Of a DNA stretch of 44,768 nucleotides, positions 17,079 through 24,290 are shown piece after piece. Numbering within the stretch: the first letter of the stretch is position 1; every line of letters starts with the position of its first letter. This stretch comes from Paludibacteraceae bacterium (GTDB lineage Bacteria; Bacteroidota; Bacteroidia; Bacteroidales; Paludibacteraceae): contig JAKSLA010000023.1 of assembly GCA_024401455.1 (NCBI GenBank), forward strand, positions 1 to 44,768, read 5' to 3'. A model generated the notes under the pieces. The model ran no database searches, was not told the origin of the DNA, and saw only the letters and a program-made list of their open reading frames with translations. A program made the translations under genes and the position numbers.

Positions 17079-20018
17079 TTATTTCCTAGTGAACAATCTT
17101 ACGATTTCACCAATCCAAAGCACTACGGATGTGCCACCTATGATGTATAACCAATCTTCGATTTTGAGAGGAACGACATTGAACATCTCGCCACCGATGG
17201 TTACAATCAATATTTGACCAATGATGATGGCAAAGGCGATGAACAAGAATCCGCCGCAATCCTTGAAGTGGAAGGCTGAACGGCCTGTCATGAAGGCGCG
17301 TGCGTTGAACATATTCCAGAATTGAAGCATGACGAAGACGGTAAAGAACATACTCAATTCATAATCTGTCAACTTAGGATTAATCATTCTTTCAATGACA
17401 TCTATTGGCTTGTCAAGATTGAAGGAAATTTGTTCCATTGGCATCCCTTGAGCCGATAGTTGAATTGCCTTCTCTGTGGTCTCTTGCAAGTTAAAGAAGT
17501 TGGCTAAATCTGCTATGCCAGACACCTCGTAGTGTTGTAAAATGTATAGAAGACCGAACAAGCCCAAGAAGAACAATAGGCCGACGCTCAAAATGCTGGT
17601 TGCCATTGCTTTGCTAATGATAAATGCCTCGCGGTCGCGTGGTTTATCGTACATAACCTTCTTCGTTGGAGGCAATGAAGCCAATGCCATAGCAGCGAAG
17701 GTATCCATAATCAAGTTCACCCACAACATTTGTGTTACGGTGAGCGGCGACTCCGTACCCATGAAAGCGCCTACCAACACGATGAAGCAGGCAACGACGT
17801 TCACCGTCATTTGGAAGAGGATGAAGCGTTGGATGTTTTGGTACAAAGAACGTCCCCACATTACGGCACGGCCGATACTGCTGAATGAATTGTCGATGAT
17901 GGTGATGTCACTGGCCTCTTTGGCAACAGACGTACCGTCGCCCATAGAGAGGCCGACATGGGCAGCCTTGAGGGCTGGAGCATCGTTTGTACCGTCACCA
18001 GTTACGGCAACGACTTGGTTCTTCTTCTGCAAAGATTCTACCAAACGCTTCTTGTCCATCGGACGCGCTCTGGCAATGATTTTTAGGTCAAGCACACGAT
18101 CCATCACCTCTTGATCTGTCAAGGCAGCGAATTCAGGACCCGTAATCAGATTTTTCTCCATTGTGTCGTCCTCTTTCCACAGACCGATTTGGCGACCAAT
18201 CTCTCTGGCTGTTCCTGGTGTATCGCCAGTGACAATCTTAATGTTGATGCCTGCCGTCAAACACTCGCCCACAGCCTCAGGCACATCACTGCGGACAGGG
18301 TCAGCAATAGCGCAGACACCCAAGAAAGTCAAGTTGTCGGCTACCACCTTGTTCTCGACGATGGTCTTGTCTCCCTCGTTCAAGATTTGGTAGGCAAATC
18401 CCAATGTTCTCATCGCTTGGTTTTGATAGCCGAGCAACAAAGAATCGATTTCCTCTTTCGTCTTGTTGGCACAAGTGTTCTTACAAAGCGAGTGTACGAT
18501 TTCAGGCGCACCCTTCACATACAAAATTGTCTTACCGTCGAGAAGTGAGGACTTCACCACCGTAGCCATGTATTTACGCTCTGTTGAGAATGGAAGTTCC
18601 TCTAAACGAGGAGCATCTTCCTTCAATGTGAGGTAGTTGATGTTGTTGGATCTCAACCACAAAAGCAAAGCGCCTTCGGTCGGGTTACCCAATACAGATG
18701 GTTTATCGGCTGAGGACAAATCCAACGAAGCCGTAGAGTTTACAGAGATACCTTCGGTAATGAGGGAACTGAGTTCGTCATCGGTCAATTTCTGGTCTGC
18801 CAACGAGAAGAAATTTGTCTCGTGGACTCTCATCTGATTTTGAGTCAACGTACCCGTCTTGTCCGTACAGATGACGGTTGTCGCTCCCATCGTCTCGCAG
18901 GCGTGCATTTTACGAACCAAGTTTTGGGTCTGTAACATCTTACGCATACTATAAGCCAAACTCAACGTTACCGCCATTGGCAAACCTTCTGGCACGGCCA
19001 CCACGATAAGTGTCACGGCAATCATCAAAGTTTCAAGCGTATAGGCCAAAAGTTCGGAAATCTCTTTTCCGATGTGCATATTGATTCCGATGATAGTTGC
19101 GATGAAAGTCGCAAAGAATATAGCGACGATGGCTATGCAGACCGTTCCTTTATAAGTATCGAACTTCTTGATCAACAAATAAAAGAAGATGGCTATAGGG
19201 AGGATTAGCGTGAATGCCAAAGGATCCCAATTGAAATACACCAACAACTTGCCGACGATGATGAGAGCCGCAAACGTGTAGCTCATATTGGTAATCATCG
19301 TTCCAAGTCCGTCCAACTGCTCGTTTAGTGGAGTCTTGGTAGAATTATCGATTTGTGCAGCCTCGAACACTTTACCGTTCTCCGTATTATCTCCGACCGC
19401 AAAGACACGCATAACGCCGTGACCTTCCATTACCTTCGTTCCGCGCATGACATGGTTGGACGCAAACGTCGCTTCTTTATCAAACTCCTCTGGATTAGTC
19501 GTTTTGGAGCAGATAGGCTCACCCGTCAAGGTGGATTCGTCAACGTGGAGAGTGACGGATTCAAGCAATTCACCATCGGCCGGAATGTCATCGCCAGTCT
19601 CTATGATAACAATGTCGCCAACAACAATGTCCTTTTTGCTGACTTGGCTCATATTTCCGTTACGGATGACCTTGACAAACTCATCGTCGTTCACTTGGTT
19701 GAGAATGGCAAATTCACGGTCTGCCTTCAATTCAAAGATGAACGCCAAGCCAGTAGCCAAAAGGATGGCAACAAAGATACCTATGGGCTCAAAAAATACG
19801 CCAAGACCTTCCTGCAAACCAAAGTACTCGTAGCAAGAGATTCCAATGGACAGAGCACCAGCCACCAACAAGATTACAATCAGAGGGTCACTGAATTTCT
19901 CTAAGAATTTCATCCATAGTGGCTCTTTTTCAGGTGGTGTCAAAACATTTGCACCATTTTTTAGCCTACTCTCCAATACTTCAGCGTCGGAGAGTCCCAC
20001 ATAGTGATTTTTTTGCAT
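17079..20018 (-). CDS. Calcium-translocating P-type ATPase, PMCA type (P2B)
   Basis: This is a membrane cation pump that probably exports Ca2+ at the cost of ATP. The 979-residue chain has an N-terminal cation ATPase domain (KNHYVGLSDAEVLESRLKNG) and an actuator domain with TGEPIC. The M4 ion site is VAVPEGLPMAVTLSLAYSM, where the PEGLP sequence fits Ca2+ pumps. The phosphorylated Asp is 386 in CTDKTGTLT. The hinge is VAVTGDGTNDAPALKAAHVGLSMG, and three or more C-terminal helices carry the NLIMDTFAAMALAS M6 motif. The usual plasma-membrane-type motifs are intact and no calmodulin-like tail is present. It is a single gene with a terminator at each end of its unit. Its leader holds a terminator-like hairpin, so attenuation is possible. 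Confidence 0.94.
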   Translation of the reverse strand: MQKNHYVGLSDAEVLESRLKNGANVLTPPEKEPLWMKFLEKFSDPLIVILLVAGALSIGISCYEYFGLQEGLGVFFEPIGIFVAILLATGLAFIFELKADREFAILNQVNDDEFVKVIRNGNMSQVSKKDIVVGDIVIIETGDDIPADGELLESVTLHVDESTLTGEPICSKTTNPEEFDKEATFASNHVMRGTKVMEGHGVMRVFAVGDNTENGKVFEAAQIDNSTKTPLNEQLDGLGTMITNMSYTFAALIIVGKLLVYFNWDPLAFTLILPIAIFFYLLIKKFDTYKGTVCIAIVAIFFATFIATIIGINMHIGKEISELLAYTLETLMIAVTLIVVAVPEGLPMAVTLSLAYSMRKMLQTQNLVRKMHACETMGATTVICTDKTGTLTQNQMRVHETNFFSLADQKLTDDELSSLITEGISVNSTASLDLSSADKPSVLGNPTEGALLLWLRSNNINYLTLKEDAPRLEELPFSTERKYMATVVKSSLLDGKTILYVKGAPEIVHSLCKNTCANKTKEEIDSLLLGYQNQAMRTLGFAYQILNEGDKTIVENKVVADNLTFLGVCAIADPVRSDVPEAVGECLTAGINIKIVTGDTPGTAREIGRQIGLWKEDDTMEKNLITGPEFAALTDQEVMDRVLDLKIIARARPMDKKRLVESLQKKNQVVAVTGDGTNDAPALKAAHVGLSMGDGTSVAKEASDITIIDNSFSSIGRAVMWGRSLYQNIQRFILFQMTVNVVACFIVLVGAFMGTESPLTVTQMLWVNLIMDTFAAMALASLPPTKKVMYDKPRDREAFIISKAMATSILSVGLLFFLGLFGLLYILQHYEVSGIADLANFFNLQETTEKAIQLSAQGMPMEQISFNLDKPIDVIERMINPKLTDYELSMFFTVFVMLQFWNMFNARAFMTGRSAFHFKDCGGFLFIAFAIIIGQILIVTIGGEMFNVVPLKIEDWLYIIGGTSVVLWIGEIVRLFTRK

Positions 20019-20158
20019 AAAAAATTATTGAAAAATTTGAAAATTAATTACGTTTAAAGTGGTTCCTGATTCGTCTAAACGACTCAGTTTCACCATTCTG
20101 TCTTCTTGTTTTTTCTTTTATACCCAAGAAAAAAAAATGTTTGAGCAACAACAAAGCT

Positions 20159-20186
20159 AAAAAAAGATGTGATTAAACCGCATCTT
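20159..20186 (-). terminator. Terminator-like hairpin in the Ca2+-ATPase leader (possible attenuator)
   Basis: On the minus strand an 8-bp stem (AAGATGCG at 20186-20179 with CACATCTT at 20171-20164, one G-T pair, 7-nt loop) is followed by seven Ts. It lies about 140 nt before the ATPase ATG and just after a possible promoter (20221-20214). It could also end minus-strand transcription from the IS remnant at 20613. Confidence 0.55.
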
Positions 20187-20213
20187 CAACCTTTATTGCA
20201 TATTTACCAAGGA

Positions 20214-20221
20214 CAAAGTTA
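20214..20221 (-). promoter_or_regulatory. Possible Ca2+-ATPase promoter (-7 box)
   Basis: The minus strand reads TAACTTTG, an exact TAnnTTTG match, with no recognisable -33 box. If real, the leader is about 190 nt and contains the hairpin at 20159-20186. Confidence 0.4.
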
Positions 20222-20337
20222 TAGAAATTTATTTTTAGACAGATGTTTTCTGAGAATATTTCGTTTAAATGACGATATAGATTTAATCGGTTTATTTTTT
20301 TGTTGATTTTAAGAAGTTGTTACTCATAGTTGACGAC

Positions 20338-20613
20338 CAGCCTTCTGAAGTTTTTTCAACCAAGCCTGTCAAAATTCGAGTGGTATCCAAACGATGGATT
20401 GTGGAAAGATCCTTCGCATTCATATTGTCGAACTTTTTCAGTGCACCTATGTTGGCTTCCTGGACTACTATGGCTGTAATTGATTGCGCTTACAATGCTT
20501 CTGTGCGAGCCCTTTCGCTTTCGCTCTTGCACATCTAAAAACTTTTCTATAACTTGCCACTGATTATCGGTGATATTTGTTGGATAACTGTTCATCCCTT
20601 TATTGATTGGCAC
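20338..20613. mobile_element. Rearranged remnant of an IS5-type transposase
   Basis: Two pieces of an IS5-like transposase lie head to head. On the minus strand, from the ATG at 20595, the frame reads NSYPTNITDNQWQVIEKFL then ERKRKGSHRSIVSAI, the typical N-terminus of this group (SYPSDLTDxQW...ER..R). It loses similarity after about 45 residues. On the plus strand (about 20370-20415) the translation RVVSKRWIVERSFAF matches the C-terminal block LPKRWIVERTFAW. The central catalytic region is missing and the two ends are in opposite orientation, so the element is dead and internally inverted. No flanking terminal inverted repeats were recognised. Confidence 0.6.
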
Positions 20614-20682
20614 CTTTAAAGTTATGAAATATTTATTTATGTATTAAATTGATAATCAACATTTCAAGTATATTTTAGAGAG

Positions 20683-20733
20683 TTTTTTTAGGTCTCTCAA
20701 ATTAGTTTTGAATTAAATTTAAACAATTTCTAA
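20683..20733 (+). repeat. 51-bp repeat acting as promoter and leader of the 20736 gene (copy 1)
   Basis: An exact 51-bp match to 44716-44766 on the opposite strand. It contains TAGTTTTG (20703-20710), a perfect Bacteroidetes -7 box, preceded by a T-run and the stretch AGGTCTCTCAAA. The AT-rich leader carries the palindrome TTAAATTTAA. It ends 2 nt before the ATG at 20736, so the shared part is promoter plus untranslated leader. Confidence 0.85.
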
Positions 20734-20735
20734 TT

Positions 20736-21464
20736 ATGTTTAATATTGAATCATTAGAAGGTGTTTATGATGTAACCTCCAAGACTGTGTATGAAACGGG
20801 TGAGGTGCATGAGATTAAATATTGTCAGAAGTTCGCTATAGAGAAATGCAACGAGGGTTATGTTGTATTGTATAATGGAACGGATGAGGAGACAATTGAC
20901 GGGAAGCCACTTGAAGGCTTGAATTTGTTTGGAAATATGGTGACAAAGGTGACTGGTCCTAAACGCCTTTTGTTTTCTAACGAAGGGGAACTTGTGGATA
21001 TTCTTAATCACGAAGATATAGTCAAGTCTTTTCAGAAGGAAGTTCCTCAATTGATAGAGTCGTTTGGATCGACTGATTTGGTTGTTCAATCTGCTCAATT
21101 GCGATCGATTAGAATAGGAAACAAACTAATGTCTATGTATTTCTTAAAGAGTTTGACCTTTTTCCGGTTCTTATTTTGGAATGAAAAAAATGCGAAGGAG
21201 AGTTTGAAAGTGCAGCATTTGCACCGTGCGGATGATAGTATTCGTTTTTATTTTGATAAAAAAGAGGATCTGCTGGGCTATATTCATTACGAAACAACTA
21301 AATGCGACCAGGTTATGGCATGGAATGATTTGATTGGAGGAAAGGCAACTTTGGATTTTCTATACGCTTCTGACGGACTTCCTTGTGAGGTTGAATTTAG
21401 AGTAAAGATAGAAGTACGCAATCGAGGCTTTATACAGTATAGCGAAATAATGGTTAGACGATAA
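20736..21464 (+). CDS. Hypothetical protein, 242 residues
   Basis: I do not recognise the family. The product has no signal peptide and no clear transmembrane helix, although residues about 133-150 (MSMYFLKSLTFFRFLFWN) are rich in aromatic and aliphatic residues. The rest is a mix of short beta-like segments (GYVVLYNGTDEE, DSIRFYFDKKE, PCEVEFRVKIEVRN), suggesting a soluble beta-rich protein of about 28 kDa. Reading-frame length, start position and codon usage look like a real gene. Its promoter/leader is the 51-bp repeat shared with the AAA-ATPase gene at the right end of the window. It sits between an IS remnant and a pseudogene, so it is probably acquired, accessory DNA. Confidence 0.75.
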   Translation: MFNIESLEGVYDVTSKTVYETGEVHEIKYCQKFAIEKCNEGYVVLYNGTDEETIDGKPLEGLNLFGNMVTKVTGPKRLLFSNEGELVDILNHEDIVKSFQKEVPQLIESFGSTDLVVQSAQLRSIRIGNKLMSMYFLKSLTFFRFLFWNEKNAKESLKVQHLHRADDSIRFYFDKKEDLLGYIHYETTKCDQVMAWNDLIGGKATLDFLYASDGLPCEVEFRVKIEVRNRGFIQYSEIMVRR

Positions 21465-21477
21465 CTGATTGTTGAGT

Positions 21478-21708
21478 ATGGGGAAAACGGAAGAGTTTAT
21501 TGTGAAAGGAGAAAGGTGCAATGGCAAAGTGTAATGGTAGTACGATGCCGATGATTGCCCAATTTCTTTAATCTTTTAATGAAATGATGAAAGAGCAAGA
21601 CTATCCAAAGAAGATTATACAGGGGAGGAAAAACAATGGGTGTTGAATCCTAATGAAGTGTATGAAGATGTCTTGGAGGTTATGATATCCCATCATGTGC
21701 AAGATTAG
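21478..21708 (+). pseudogene. Small decayed gene with four in-frame stops
   Basis: From the ATG at 21478 one reading frame runs to a TAG at 21706 but is broken by stops at 21532 (TAA), 21538 (TAG), 21577 (TAA) and 21580 (TGA). The pieces look protein-like: MGKTEEFIVKGERCNGKV, YDADDCPISLIF, and NDERARLSKEDYTGEEKQW continuing to an acidic end HHVQD. A terminator follows at once. I do not recognise the family. It begins 13 bp after the 20736 gene, so it may be a decayed second gene of that unit. Chance similarity of a non-coding stretch cannot be excluded. Confidence 0.4.
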
Positions 21709-21716
21709 TAAAATAT

Positions 21717-21745
21717 AAAAGGATTCCACCCCGGAATCCTTTTTT
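21717..21745 (+). terminator. Terminator of the 20736 transcription unit
   Basis: AAAAGGATTCC (21717-21727) pairs perfectly with GGAATCCTTTT (21733-21743) around a 5-nt loop, followed by more Ts. A textbook intrinsic terminator. Confidence 0.9.
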
Positions 21746-21782
21746 CTTTCTCTCCCCTTCAATAAACTATCTTCTGTCTGAT

Positions 21783-21820
21783 TAATTTTGTTTCGAATTA
21801 AATTTAAACAATTTCTAAAT
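21783..21820 (+). repeat. Degenerate third copy of the promoter/leader repeat, with no gene after it
   Basis: TAATTTTG (21783-21790) is followed after four nt (TTTC) by a 26-bp stretch (21795-21820) that matches the leader part of the 51-bp repeat and its extension at the right-end copy. No plus-strand reading frame begins downstream, so this looks like an orphan promoter left after loss of a gene. Confidence 0.65.
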
Positions 21821-21844
21821 TCCGTAACAGACGAACTATTCCAC

Positions 21845-21908
21845 AAAAAGGAATAAAAGCAGTTGGCGCCCGTTTATGCTCAAGGTCACTCAACCACTTT
21901 TTATTCCT
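21845..21908 (-). terminator. Large hairpin after the 21931 aminotransferase
   Basis: On the minus strand AGGAATAAAA (complement of 21899-21908) pairs with TTTTATTCCT (complement of 21849-21858), followed by five Ts. The ~40-nt loop can pair further (GTTG with CAAC). It lies 23 nt after the stop and is probably the terminator, though the loop is unusually long. Confidence 0.5.
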
Positions 21909-21930
21909 ATCTTTAAATGGTCGATATTAA

Positions 21931-23241
21931 TCACTGATGGTCGCGCTCGAATGCCGCCAATCTCTCGTCCAAAATATCGTATTGATTGTCTTGGATGAAA
22001 GAAGTACAAGCACGCAAGCCTTCCTCTTTACTTCCAGTCGTGAGCAAAGAAATAGCACTAACACCGTAGAAAAGAAGTTCGTACATCAATTCACCACCTG
22101 TCATGTTCTTGTATCCCACTGTAAAATAGAAGCCATCACCGATTTTGCGGTCGATATCCTTTTCGTAAACAATGTGGAAACCGTGCTTCAAGAAGATCTC
22201 TTTCAAGCGAGCGGCCCTTCTTCCATATTCTTGCACACCTTCCAAGAAGTTGTATTGACCGTCGCAAGCAGCCTTGAACATTGCAGCCAATGCATATTGA
22301 GCAGAGTGAGCCGTTCCAGACGAGAGGACATAAAGGATACGGTTGACGAAGATAGTACCGAATTCGCCGATGCTGTAGCGATCTGCCAATCCTTGATAGA
22401 AACGGTGATACAATTTATCAGAAATGGCTGTGACACCAATTCTTTGACCCGCATAACTAAATGCTTTTGAGCCAGAAATCAAAAGAATATAATTGTCTGT
22501 ATATTTAGCAACGGAAGGTTGGTAAGGAGCTTGGAATGGTTTGCTCAAGTCCGTACGGAAGTCCATTGCGAAATAGGCCAAATCCTCCATTACGATGACA
22601 TCGTATTTAGTAGCCAACTCTCCTATTCCCTTCAACTCTTCGTCTGTCAAGCAGAACCAAGATGGGTTGTTAGGGTTGGAATAAATGATGTTGCAGATGT
22701 TGCCCTTTTTCAAGTAGCTCTCCACCTTTTCAATCAATTTTTCGCCACGATATTGGTACATATCAAACGACTCGTACTTCAATCCCAAAACGACCAGTTG
22801 CGTCTTTTGTACAGGAAAACCTGGGTCGATGAAGAGGACCGTGTCCTTCTTTGGATCGCAGTGGCCAGAAGTCAAGAAAGACGCAAAAGTACCTTGCATT
22901 GAACCAGATACAGGAACACAACCTTCCGGATTCACATCGACATCAATGAAAGCCTTGATGAAGCGTGACGCCTCTTTCTTTAAGTCTGGATGACCATCCA
23001 ACATAGGGTATTTTGATGCGACGCCTTTTTTCAACGCTTCGATTTCGGCAGCAGTACCAATAGCGTCTGGCTGGATGCCAGGCACACCCATTTCCATACG
23101 GACAAACTTGTCGCCGGTTTTTGCTTCTACCTTATTGGCAATAGCCACGATCTCACGGATTGTAGCCTTTTTAAAGTCAGGCAAGTGAAAGCTGTCAATC
23201 ACTTCTTTCACCACCTCGTAATTTATTGGGGTTGACTTCAT
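21931..23241 (-). CDS. PLP-dependent aminotransferase, class I/II
   Basis: This fold-type I aminotransferase moves an amino group between an amino acid and a 2-oxoacid in the cytoplasm. The 436-residue protein has the expected GxPG...YPMLDGHPDLKKEASRF substrate/cofactor entry region and the NPNNPSW block (about 189-195). D220 stands in VMEDLAYFAMD. The PLP lysine is at about 259 in ISGSKAFSYAGQRIG. It belongs to the aspartate-aminotransferase superfamily; the physiological substrate is not evident. It is the last gene of a minus-strand cluster with iorB, fitting amino acid to 2-oxoacid conversion feeding the oxidoreductase. A hairpin with a T-tract lies just before its ATG. Confidence 0.88.
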   Translation of the reverse strand: MKSTPINYEVVKEVIDSFHLPDFKKATIREIVAIANKVEAKTGDKFVRMEMGVPGIQPDAIGTAAEIEALKKGVASKYPMLDGHPDLKKEASRFIKAFIDVDVNPEGCVPVSGSMQGTFASFLTSGHCDPKKDTVLFIDPGFPVQKTQLVVLGLKYESFDMYQYRGEKLIEKVESYLKKGNICNIIYSNPNNPSWFCLTDEELKGIGELATKYDVIVMEDLAYFAMDFRTDLSKPFQAPYQPSVAKYTDNYILLISGSKAFSYAGQRIGVTAISDKLYHRFYQGLADRYSIGEFGTIFVNRILYVLSSGTAHSAQYALAAMFKAACDGQYNFLEGVQEYGRRAARLKEIFLKHGFHIVYEKDIDRKIGDGFYFTVGYKNMTGGELMYELLFYGVSAISLLTTGSKEEGLRACTSFIQDNQYDILDERLAAFERDHQ

Positions 23242-23249
23242 TTTTTATT

Positions 23250-23283
23250 TAAAATTTAAAAGCATCCGCCATAATTTGGATGC
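23250..23283 (-). terminator. Hairpin with T-tract between the GNAT gene and the aminotransferase
   Basis: On the minus strand GCATCC (23283-23278) pairs with GGATGC (23267-23262) around a 10-nt loop and is followed by TTTTAAATTTT. It ends about 10 nt before the aminotransferase ATG at 23241. It could be a leaky terminator lowering expression of the last gene. Confidence 0.5.
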
Positions 23284-23294
23284 CGAATTGTTAC

Positions 23295-23819
23295 TTATAA
23301 TTCAATTTTTTGGAAGATGAGGCAATCTTGCCAACCGTCAGCGTTCTTGTTCCACGACTTCAAGTGGCCGCACTCCTCAAATCCTGCCCCACGGAAGAGT
23401 TTGATGCTTGCCGTATTGCCCTCATTGACATGGCAATAGAGTTGATGCAATCGGAGCAGACGAAATGCATAGTTGCACATAAGATGCAATGCCTGAGATG
23501 CGTACCCCCTTGACTGATAGTTCCTATCGACAAGGATTCCTACCCCAGCACGGTTGTGATAAGGATCGAAATCAAAGAGGTCAATGGTGCCGATGGCTTT
23601 CCTTTCGTTCTTTAATTCTATCATCAACCGCAACTGTCTGGAGGTGAAGATGTCAACGCTCTGTTGTTTAATATACTCTTTTAGCATATAATAAGAATAC
23701 GGGGTAATGGCATTGCCGTCAGCCCAAAAGAGATCGTCGTTCTCCCAGACATAAAGGCAAGCCAAGTCGCCCGGCTCGAGCGCCCTCAGCCTTATCTCTC
23801 CATTCTCCAGATTGCTCAT
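23295..23819 (-). CDS. GNAT-family N-acetyltransferase (RimJ/RimL type)
   Basis: The 174-residue protein has the GNAT fold of the RimJ/RimL group, which use acetyl-CoA to acetylate amines such as protein N-termini or small molecules. Seen are the opening IRLRALEPGDLACLYVWENDD, the beta4 segment AIGTIDLFDFD, the acetyl-CoA loop RNYQSRGYASQAL (a Q/RxxGxA/G variant) and the LHQLYCHVNEGNTASIKLFRGAGFEE block. The target is unknown. It begins 3 bp after the DUF4293 gene, so they are surely co-transcribed. Confidence 0.88.
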   Translation of the reverse strand: MSNLENGEIRLRALEPGDLACLYVWENDDLFWADGNAITPYSYYMLKEYIKQQSVDIFTSRQLRLMIELKNERKAIGTIDLFDFDPYHNRAGVGILVDRNYQSRGYASQALHLMCNYAFRLLRLHQLYCHVNEGNTASIKLFRGAGFEECGHLKSWNKNADGWQDCLIFQKIEL

Positions 23820-23822
23820 GGC

Positions 23823-24278
23823 TTAACGCAAGCGATCCATTGACCTGACCAACTCTTCGTCCTTGTGTATAGCTTTGTTTGCCAAAAACACAAAAATGAT
23901 GTTGAGGATTGGGAAAATCATCGGAAGTTTGTAGGCGGTCTCCGTAATTTCAAACTTCGCATTGTTGATGAACAAATAGACGAAGAACATAATGCAGAAA
24001 CCGATCCACAATAGGATGTTAAGCACGCACAAGCGACTTTGAAGCATTCTGTCTTTATAACAGAAGATAGCACCTGCCGAAAGAATCGTGGACAAAATGG
24101 TCAACACGAGCAGAGGCCAAGTGGAGTACAACAACTCCCCATTCTGGCTAACGCCCAACAAACCAAACTCGTATGAGCCAGAAGAGGGTGTGAATAAAAC
24201 TTCCAACGGGAAGAAAAACATTACTACAGAAAGAACTGTAGCGATTAACAGATAAACAGTTTGAATTCTTTGAATCAT
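23823..24278 (-). CDS. DUF4293 family membrane protein
   Basis: A small integral membrane protein of 151 residues with four hydrophobic helices (about 5-25, 50-70, 82-103 and 112-135). The start MIQRIQTVYLLIATVLS is a signature of the Bacteroidetes-only DUF4293 family, which has no known function. It lies 12 bp after iorB and 3 bp before the GNAT gene. In some relatives I recall it beside rho; here it is not. Confidence 0.8.
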   Translation of the reverse strand: MIQRIQTVYLLIATVLSVVMFFFPLEVLFTPSSGSYEFGLLGVSQNGELLYSTWPLLVLTILSTILSAGAIFCYKDRMLQSRLCVLNILLWIGFCIMFFVYLFINNAKFEITETAYKLPMIFPILNIIFVFLANKAIHKDEELVRSMDRLR

Positions 24279-24290
24279 AATTTATAAATG

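Noticed and set aside
19353-19904. 183-codon frame opposite the Ca2+-ATPase
   Set aside because: Shadow frame inside a well-supported gene; no start context or domain.
21601-21846. 81-codon minus-strand frame in the accessory island
   Set aside because: It runs through the plus-strand terminator at 21717-21745 and the orphan repeat, and matches no family; better explained as chance.
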